Shown: positions 59,156 through 64,000 of the stretch, in pieces
Layout: each line of letters begins with the position of its first letter
Numbering within the stretch: position 1 is the stretch's first letter
From: Acutalibacter sp.
Lineage (GTDB): Bacteria; Bacillota; Clostridia; Oscillospirales; Acutalibacteraceae
Length of the DNA: 64,000 bases
Reading direction: 5' to 3'
NCBI GenBank assembly: GCA_020025775.1
Contig: JAHHRN010000001.1
Span: forward strand, 124,001-188,000
Program-made: the position numbers and the translations under genes
The notes under the pieces: model-generated
Databases searched by the model: none
What the model saw: the letters and a program-made list of their open reading frames with translations, nothing else
What the model was told of the DNA's origin: nothing

Positions 59156-59901
59156 ACTGTTTCCTTTCTGACGGCGAAGAGATAGCGTTCGGTATTTTCT
59201 TCCGGTGCCTGCGCCGTGTAGCCGTCAAAAACATCTAAAATTTTAAAGCCTGCCTGTTGCAGCATGGCTTCCCACTCCGAAAGGGTGTAGGCGCGCTCCT
59301 CTAAATGCTCGCTCTCGCGCTCGTAAAGCCCGTCTTCACCCAAAATAAAGAAATCCAAATCCATGGAAACGGCTCTGCCGTCCTCGGAAAGTGCATTCTG
59401 CCACACGCAAAAGACATCTTCCATATCATAGATAAAGCTATTGTTTTCTAAAACGTTTTGATGCTTATATACGGTATTGACATCAAATAAGAACACGCCG
59501 CCCGGATTCATAAAGAGAGAAACTTTATCAAGAACGGTTTGCACATCCTCGCGTGATGCCAAATGATTGAGCCCGTCGAGGGTGCAGACAGCGGCATCTA
59601 TCGTGCCGTAGAGGTCAAGATTTTGCATATCTTGGCAGAGGAATAAAATATTCTGCTTTTCTTCTGCCGCCTTTTGCTGGGCTTCCATGAGCATATCTTC
59701 GGAGAAATCCACGCCGATAACCTCATATCCCGCTTTAGAAAGTGCTGCAGACACTGTTCCCGTGCCACAGGCTAAATCAAGCAAAAGCCCCCCACTGACA
59801 CCGTATTGGGTCAGCAGAGAGCAAATTCGGCTTTCTAGGGTATCGTATTTTACTTCCTGCATCAGGTCATCATAAAAGTAAGAAAAGACCCCGTAGCTCA
59901 T
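59152..59901 (-). CDS. class I SAM-dependent methyltransferase
   Basis: 249 residues. SAM motif I 'LLLDLACGTGTVSAAL' (~40-55), acidic tip 'VIGVDFSEDMLMEA' (~63), and 'IDAAVCTLDGLNHLASREDV' (~100), then 'NPGGVFLFDVNTVYKHQN'. The N-terminal 'SYGVFSYFYDDLMQEVKYDT' is typical of the YqeM-like/'Tam' family in Firmicutes. Substrate unknown. ATGA overlap with both neighbours. Confidence 0.88.
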   Translation of the reverse strand: MSYGVFSYFYDDLMQEVKYDTLESRICSLLTQYGVSGGLLLDLACGTGTVSAALSKAGYEVIGVDFSEDMLMEAQQKAAEEKQNILFLCQDMQNLDLYGTIDAAVCTLDGLNHLASREDVQTVLDKVSLFMNPGGVFLFDVNTVYKHQNVLENNSFIYDMEDVFCVWQNALSEDGRAVSMDLDFFILGEDGLYERESEHLEERAYTLSEWEAMLQQAGFKILDVFDGYTAQAPEENTERYLFAVRKETV

Positions 59902-60203
59902 TTCTGGTCTTCTCCGTTTTTCACGCGCTCAAATAAATGGTCATAGCCGTTGCAGCCAAACTGCAAAGAACGGTTTACGCGGCTGATGGTCGCGGTCGAT
60001 GCGCCGGTCTCCTTTACGATATCGGAATAGACTCTTTTTTCGGAAAGCATCTTAGCAACGATGATGCGCTGAGAAAGCGCCTGCAATTCGTTCACGGTGC
60101 AAAGGTCCTCAAAGAAGTCGTAGCATTCATCTAAATTTTTAAGAGCTAATACACAATTAAATAAAAAATCTGTATTTTCATTTTGCATTCTGTGATTTGC
60201 CAT
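59898..60203 (-). CDS. YerC/YecD family TrpR-related regulator
   Basis: 101 residues. The core 'CYDFFEDLCTVNELQALSQR' and the helix-turn-helix 'YSDIVKETGASTATISRVNR' are the YerC/TrpR-family signature. DNA-binding protein of unclear target; it heads the yerC-methyltransferase-hslO operon. GGAGG lies 12 bases before the ATG, a slightly long spacing. Confidence 0.9.
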   Translation of the reverse strand: MANHRMQNENTDFLFNCVLALKNLDECYDFFEDLCTVNELQALSQRIIVAKMLSEKRVYSDIVKETGASTATISRVNRSLQFGCNGYDHLFERVKNGEDQK

Positions 60204-60271
60204 AACTTACAAGTTCCTCCGTAAAATTTCACGTTTTTCCCTATAACTATATATAGGCTTTTTCGATTTGT

Positions 60272-60300
60272 ATTTTAGCACACTAAAACTTAGAAGTAAA
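60272..60300 (-). promoter_or_regulatory. promoter of the yerC-methyltransferase-hslO operon
   Basis: Minus strand: -35 TTTACT, 17-base spacer, extended -10 TGC-TAAAAT. Start site ~65 nt before the first gene. Confidence 0.7.
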
Positions 60301-60333
60301 GAAGGAAATTAGAAACATTCCGCCGATTTTTCA

Positions 60334-60358
60334 AAAACCCTTATAAATCAAGGGTTTT
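60334..60358. other. hairpin in the divergent intergenic region
   Basis: Stem AAAACCCTT / AAGGGTTTT, loop of 7, followed by a long A/T tract region (60370-60408) that can also fold (ACTTTTTT/AAAAAAAGT). Lies between the divergent yerC and tRNA promoters. T-rich on both sides; no gene ends here. Confidence 0.35.
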
Positions 60359-60411
60359 GGGGCTTTTCAAAAACTTTTTTAAAAAATTTTAAAAAAAGTT
60401 TCGAAAAAGTG

Positions 60412-60440
60412 TTGACATATGCGTTGATGTGTGGTATTCT
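60412..60440 (+). promoter_or_regulatory. tRNA cluster promoter
   Basis: Plus strand: -35 TTGACA, 17-base spacer, -10 TATTCT, ~33 nt before the first tRNA. Confidence 0.85.
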
Positions 60441-60472
60441 TATTGAGCCGTTGAGGACAGCGGCAAACACGT

Positions 60473-60548
60473 GGGAGCATAGCTCAGCTGGGAGAGCATC
60501 TGCCTTACAAGCAGAGGGTCATAGGTTCGAGCCCTATTGTTCCCACCA
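60473..60548 (+). tRNA. tRNA-Val (TAC)
   Basis: 76 nt with encoded CCA. Acceptor GGGAGCA / TGTTCCC, anticodon stem TCTGC/GCAGA around loop CTTACAA, anticodon TAC; T-arm GGTTCGA is present. Confidence 0.95.
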
Positions 60549-60551
60549 TGT

Positions 60552-60628
60552 GGCCCGGTAGTTCAGCTGGTTAGAACGCTAGCCTGTCACGCTAGAGGTC
60601 GACGGTTCGATCCCGTTCCGGGTCGCCA
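60552..60628 (+). tRNA. tRNA-Asp (GTC)
   Basis: 77 nt with CCA. Acceptor GGCCCGG / CCGGGTC (one G-U), anticodon loop CTGTCAC, anticodon GTC, T-loop GGTTCGA. Only 3 bases after the Val tRNA. Confidence 0.95.
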
Positions 60629-60633
60629 CATTT

Positions 60634-60709
<76 letters not shown>

Positions 60710-60714
60710 TATAT

Positions 60715-60790
60715 GCGGATGTAGCTCATCTGGTAGAGCGCCACCTTGCCAAGGTGGAGGTAGCGAGTTCGAGCCTCGTCATCCGCTCCA
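60715..60790 (+). tRNA. tRNA-Gly (GCC)
   Basis: 76 nt; acceptor GCGGATG / CATCCGC, anticodon loop TTGCCAA, anticodon GCC, ends in TCCA with CCA encoded. Confidence 0.95.
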
Positions 60791-60803
60791 AATTGTGAGG
60801 AAG

Positions 60804-60839
60804 GACGTTTAAAGAAGTTATTCATTAAACGTCTTTTTT
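60804..60839 (+). terminator. terminator after tRNA-Gly
   Basis: Stem GACGTTTAA / TTAAACGTC, loop of 12, followed by TTTTTT. It separates the first four tRNAs from tRNA-Cys. Confidence 0.85.
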
Positions 60840-60875
60840 CATACCAGTGACAATTACCGACACAAAACAAAATAA

Positions 60876-60949
60876 GGCGACATAGCCAAGTGGTAAGGCA
60901 TGGGTCTGCAAAACCTTGATCCCCAGTTCAAATCTGGGTGTCGCCTCCA
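60876..60949 (+). tRNA. tRNA-Cys (GCA)
   Basis: 74 nt with CCA. Acceptor GGCGACA / TGTCGCC, anticodon loop CTGCAAA, anticodon GCA. Only 36 bases follow the preceding terminator, with no promoter visible, so it depends on read-through or a promoter I cannot see. Confidence 0.93.
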
Positions 60950-60951
60950 AC

Positions 60952-60985
60952 AAAAGACGGTTTTTCTAAACCGTCTTTTTTCTTT
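60952..60985 (+). terminator. terminator after tRNA-Cys
   Basis: Stem AAAAGACGGTTT / AAACCGTCTTTT, 4-nt loop, followed by TTCTTTTTT. Confidence 0.9.
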
Positions 60986-61000
60986 TTTTAGTTCTGTGTT

Positions 61001-61042
61001 CTTTTATTATTTTTCTTTTATTATTTTTCTTTTATTATTTTC
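61001..61042. repeat. three tandem 14-bp T-rich units
   Basis: CTTTTATTATTTTT repeated three times (last unit loses one T). Lies between two terminators; probably without function but length-variable. Confidence 0.8.
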
Positions 61043-61106
61043 TTTCTGTTTTCCGGTTTTGATTTTTTATGGTTTTTTATTTGATATATACCATGTTATA
61101 TATCAA

Positions 61107-61139
61107 AAAAAGGCTGAGAGTTTTTCTCTCAGCCTTTTT
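61107..61139. terminator. bidirectional terminator between the tRNA cluster and the gtr genes
   Basis: Stem AAAAAGGCTGAGAG / CTCTCAGCCTTTTT, 5-nt loop. On the minus strand it is ~50 nt after the GtrA-like stop. A second palindrome TTGATATATA / TATATATCAA is next to it (61081-61106). Confidence 0.9.
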
Positions 61140-61188
61140 CTTTTGCTTTTTCAAAAGTACTATATACATTTTTCGCATTTTAAGAAAT

Positions 61189-61656
61189 TTATTTTTTCTT
61201 TTTGCGAAAAACCACAATTTTGGAAATAAAATAATTGAGCACGAGCACCACGAACTGCGCTAAAATTTTAATAAAGAGACCGTTTAGGTGCATCCATGTG
61301 ACGAACACAAGGAGCATGAGTTCCTCTAAGCCCAGTGTCGCCAGTCTGCCGCCGAAGAACGAAAGCACTTCGCCGACAATCGCCTTGCCCTTCGCTTCGG
61401 ACTGAAACACCCAAATGCGATTGGTCACATAGGCAAAGGTTACGGCGCAAATCCAGGAAACCACGTTGGCAATATGTTCATTTTGATGCAGAGCCGTATT
61501 CATCAGCGCAAAAGAGCCGATGCTCACGAGGGTTGTTAAGCCGCCGAAAAAGATATATAAAAGAACATCCTTTTGTTTTTTATAAAATGGCTCAAAAACA
61601 CGAAGCCCCGGCAAATGCATGAGGCGGTCGAAAATATCGGGTTTATTCTTCTGCAT
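61189..61656 (-). CDS. GtrA-like membrane protein
   Basis: 155 residues from MQKNKPDIFDRLMHLPGLRV. Four TM segments ('LLYIFFGGLTTLVSIGSFAL', 'ANVVSWICAVTFAYVTNRIW', 'LATLGLEELMLLVFVTW', 'FIKILAQFVVLVLNYFISKI') with the GtrA 'R.WVF' motif ('NRIWVFQSE') and basic C-terminus. GtrA proteins are thought to flip polyprenyl-linked sugars. Its start overlaps the end of the glycosyltransferase gene by 14 bases with GAGGA upstream. Pairs with the next gene. Confidence 0.87.
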   Translation of the reverse strand: MQKNKPDIFDRLMHLPGLRVFEPFYKKQKDVLLYIFFGGLTTLVSIGSFALMNTALHQNEHIANVVSWICAVTFAYVTNRIWVFQSEAKGKAIVGEVLSFFGGRLATLGLEELMLLVFVTWMHLNGLFIKILAQFVVLVLNYFISKIVVFRKKKK

Positions 61657-62599
61657 CGTCCTCTGCCCTCTTTTTCTCGTCCTCTGTCTTATATTGCACG
61701 ATATAGCGCGGACGGCATTTGACTTCCTGGTAAATCGCGGCGATATACTGCCCGATAATGCCAAGGCCCAGCAAGATACAACCACCGAGCATTAAAAGCA
61801 GTAAAATCACGGTTGTAAAGCCCTCTACCGCTCTACCGACGAGCCAATAGATGAATGTGTAAATGCACCCGGCAATGCCGAATACAAGCGACAGGGCGCC
61901 GATTATGGTTACAACATTTAAAGGCTTCGAGCTAAAGGAAATAATATTGGTAATGGCGTATTTTACGAGAGAGGTAAAAGACCATTTGCCCTGCCCGTTT
62001 TGGCGTTCGGCAACCTCGTAATACACCTGACAGCTCTTAAAGCCGACCCAGAACGAAAGTGCGCGGAAAAAGGTTTGGCGCTCCGGCATTTCCAGAATAA
62101 TTTTGGCGACCTTTTTATCAATGAGTTTAAAGTCGCTTGTGTTTTCCATATCAAAGCCGGTTAAGGAGGACAGGATTTTATAAAACGCACCGGCGCACTT
62201 CTTATAAAAGAAGGACTCGTCTCCCCTGTCTTTTTTCATACCCTCGACAATGTCATAGCCCTGCTGCCAAAGCTTATACATTTCCACAATCGTTTGCGGC
62301 GGGTGCTGTAAATCACAATCCATAATGACAAAGCAATCGCCCTTGCCGGCTTCGAGACCCGCTAAAATCGCGGCTTCTTTGCCGAAATTGCGGCTGAACT
62401 CGATGCCGCGCACACGGGCATCCTTTTGGGATTCCTCTACAATATGTGCATAGGTGGCATCCTTTGAGCCGTCGCTGACGAACAGAAGCTCGCAGGGAAT
62501 TTTTTCGGCATCCATGATTTCCAGCACAGTTTTTGCCGTATTGTGAATATTGCCTTCTTCGTTATAGGACGGTATGATAATCGATAATAATGATTTCAA
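61643..62599 (-). CDS. GtrB/DPM1-type polyprenyl-phosphate glycosyltransferase
   Basis: 318 residues. GT2 fold: 'LLSIIIPSYNEEGNIHNTAK', 'FVIMDCDLQHPPQTIVEMYK' (DxD-like DCD at ~95), 'GMKKDRGDESFFYKKCAGAF', 'RQNGQGKWSFTSLVKYAITN'. Two C-terminal TM segments (~232-258, ~268-292). Transfers a sugar to undecaprenyl phosphate for GtrA. Starts with TTG, ~10 bases after GGGGA. Confidence 0.9.
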   Translation of the reverse strand: MKSLLSIIIPSYNEEGNIHNTAKTVLEIMDAEKIPCELLFVSDGSKDATYAHIVEESQKDARVRGIEFSRNFGKEAAILAGLEAGKGDCFVIMDCDLQHPPQTIVEMYKLWQQGYDIVEGMKKDRGDESFFYKKCAGAFYKILSSLTGFDMENTSDFKLIDKKVAKIILEMPERQTFFRALSFWVGFKSCQVYYEVAERQNGQGKWSFTSLVKYAITNIISFSSKPLNVVTIIGALSLVFGIAGCIYTFIYWLVGRAVEGFTTVILLLLMLGGCILLGLGIIGQYIAAIYQEVKCRPRYIVQYKTEDEKKRAEDDAEE

Positions 62600-62663
62600 G
62601 TGGTGTCATCCCCTATAAGCTTACCGCTTCGAAAAGCCGCAAGGGCCTTTCGTTTTCTGCGGT

Positions 62664-63959
62664 TTATTTTTCTAAAAGTTTTTCCACATCTTCTACACGA
62701 ATGCGTTTGGAGATGATGTAGGTTTTACGAATTTGCTTACCCTTATCGGTGGAGTAAGTACCCTGTTCTTTGGTTTCGGGGCTGAAAATGCCATAAGAGG
62801 AGGTTACAACGGTGCCGTCCTCCAAGACAACATTACCGCAGTAGCCGGTATCGGCATTTGCAGTGATGCAGGGCGCATTTTGGTTGTTTAAGTAGGTGTG
62901 TGCCACCTTCATGCGAAGCTCGCCTTCTCTGCCATTCTTTAAATCGTCATAGGTACCAACCCAAGCAATCCAGCCTTCGGAATACCAGTTCATGGTTTTC
63001 TTTTCGCGGTTCTTTCGAAGCTTCTCTTTATCTCTTTCAATGGAGCGGAAGGTGATGAACAATCTGCCGTCCGATAAATAATCTGCCTTATGGCGTTCGC
63101 CGCTGAGTGCAGAGGGAGCTTCCACGGGCTTGGACCAGGTTTTGCCCTCATCCTTGGAGAAGGTCAAAAGAGAATTGATATTCTTGGCATTGCTTCGGGT
63201 GATAAGCATCAGCTCGTCGCCTCTGCCGCCCTCAGAGCGCACACACTCAACCTCGCACATATTGGAAGCTTTTTCAATGCCGCGATAGGCTGCGAAATAC
63301 GGTTCGGGCTTAGACCAGTGCATATTGCCCTCGTCATCAAAGGTCAAAATGGTTTTGTAATTGACAAAGCTACTCTCGTGGAACAGACCCATCCACCGAT
63401 CGACGAATTTGCCGTTTTCCTTGAGTTTGGTAAGAGAGCTCATCGGCACAATGGGGAAGCACTGAAAAACGGGGTCATCATTGCCGTAGAAGTTTTGATA
63501 TTCTGTCCAAGTTTTGCCCTCATCGGAAGAAATGGAGCAAGAGAAGCCACCCGGGCTTTTGAGGTTCGGCCACTTCGGATTGCCGCAGGTCAAAATCAGC
63601 TTATCCTCCCAAGCGTGCTCGGTGAATTCCAAGCGGTAAACGGTCGGGGTCTCCAAGGAATTTGCCCAAGATTTGGGGGCATTTTCGATGGTGTCGGGAT
63701 AGGTCAAGCCGCCGTCATGGCTGATTTTGGAAAGGGTTCTGCCCTTGCCGTGACCTTCGGGATAGAAGGTTAAAATACTGCCATCCTTTAAGAGCACGGA
63801 ATCGGGATGACCCAAATAGCCGTTGCCCTCGTCGAGGGTGGTGGGTTCAAAAAGATAAGCAAGCTCCGGGTCAACATTTTCCGGCTTTACACTTAAATCC
63901 ACTTGCGGAATAGTATAATCTCTGCCTTCGGTGGCATATTTTCTCTTAAAAAAACACAT
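62664..63959 (-). CDS. sialidase-like BNR-repeat protein
   Basis: 431 residues, six-bladed beta-propeller type. Asp-box motifs 'SHDGGLTYP', 'SSDEGKTWTEY' and 'SKDEGKTWSKP'; other blades 'GNGYLGHPDSVLLKDGSILT' and 'SDGRLFITFRSIERDKEKLR'. Catalytic Arg triad and Tyr/Glu pair cannot be assigned with confidence. No signal peptide or TM segment, so probably cytoplasmic. AGAGAGG is 10 bases before the ATG. Exo-alpha-sialidase or another glycosidase with the same fold. Confidence 0.8.
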   Translation of the reverse strand: MCFFKRKYATEGRDYTIPQVDLSVKPENVDPELAYLFEPTTLDEGNGYLGHPDSVLLKDGSILTFYPEGHGKGRTLSKISHDGGLTYPDTIENAPKSWANSLETPTVYRLEFTEHAWEDKLILTCGNPKWPNLKSPGGFSCSISSDEGKTWTEYQNFYGNDDPVFQCFPIVPMSSLTKLKENGKFVDRWMGLFHESSFVNYKTILTFDDEGNMHWSKPEPYFAAYRGIEKASNMCEVECVRSEGGRGDELMLITRSNAKNINSLLTFSKDEGKTWSKPVEAPSALSGERHKADYLSDGRLFITFRSIERDKEKLRKNREKKTMNWYSEGWIAWVGTYDDLKNGREGELRMKVAHTYLNNQNAPCITANADTGYCGNVVLEDGTVVTSSYGIFSPETKEQGTYSTDKGKQIRKTYIISKRIRVEDVEKLLEK

Positions 63960-64000
63960 AAATCAATAACCTCTCTTTATTTCGTCGAACTGTGCGATTT

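Overview
The window looks like a chromosomal segment of a Gram-positive Clostridia-type bacterium, most likely an Oscillospirales or Ruminococcaceae relative from a gut or rumen. This is inferred from gene content: the Firmicutes order of the S10-spc ribosomal operon with a zinc-type S14, a YerC/TrpR-like regulator, a cohesin/dockerin locus, and many leaderless-spacing operons with strong AGGAGG sites and GTG/TTG starts. Almost everything is on the minus strand. Only one protein gene (a D-2-hydroxyacid dehydrogenase) and the five tRNA genes are on the plus strand. I see no insertion sequence, prophage or CRISPR array.

Layout. 1-11.6 kb: ribosomal protein operon rpsJ...secY-adk-map, read right to left from a good promoter at 11618-11646, with a ~300-nt structured leader that contains a terminator-like hairpin. 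11.65-12.7 kb: non-coding DNA holding a long hairpin-rich repeat element. 12.8-21.3 kb: secreted cohesin/dockerin proteins (a 1775-residue dockerin protein, a cohesin-plus-dockerin protein, a cohesin-like protein) and a 43-residue acidic peptide, with long structured leaders. 21.6-24.3 kb: acpP-proS-lipoprotein operon. 24.3-32.1 kb: operon of a DedA/TVP38 membrane protein, galactokinase, two M42 aminopeptidases, a GNAT protein, a methionine-gamma-lyase-like PLP enzyme and a phosphohexomutase. 32.2-34.3 kb: the hydroxyacid dehydrogenase, two more copies of the repeat element and several terminators.

34.3-50.5 kb: a complete-looking type IV pilus machine in one operon: a PilP-like protein, a LysM protein with secretin N-domains but no pore domain, PilT, PilC, PilM, PilN (with a long Lys-Asp tail), PilO, PilB, a PilX-like protein, a giant 1289-residue prepilin and a second large prepilin. 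50.6-52.1 kb: a polysaccharide tyrosine autokinase. 52.2-60.2 kb: two operons. One is metG-tatD followed by a tightly overlapping cassette of HPr-kinase-like protein, PqqD-like protein, S24/S26 peptidase and ABC exporter. The other is a YerC regulator, a methyltransferase and Hsp33. 60.4-61.0 kb: tRNA genes Val-Asp-Phe-Gly and, after a terminator, Cys. 61.2-64 kb: GtrA/GtrB-type membrane glycosylation proteins and a sialidase-like BNR protein.

The four points I would look at first are: (1) the ~400-nt repeat element whose hairpins keep pairing through compensatory changes between copies; (2) the pilus operon with PilP and secretin N-domains in what seems to be a one-membrane cell, plus the giant prepilin; (3) the HPr-kinase/PqqD/peptidase/ABC cassette, which has the parts of a peptide-modification system but no visible precursor; and (4) the structured leaders in front of the S10 operon and the cohesin-dockerin gene, both ending in terminator-like hairpins.
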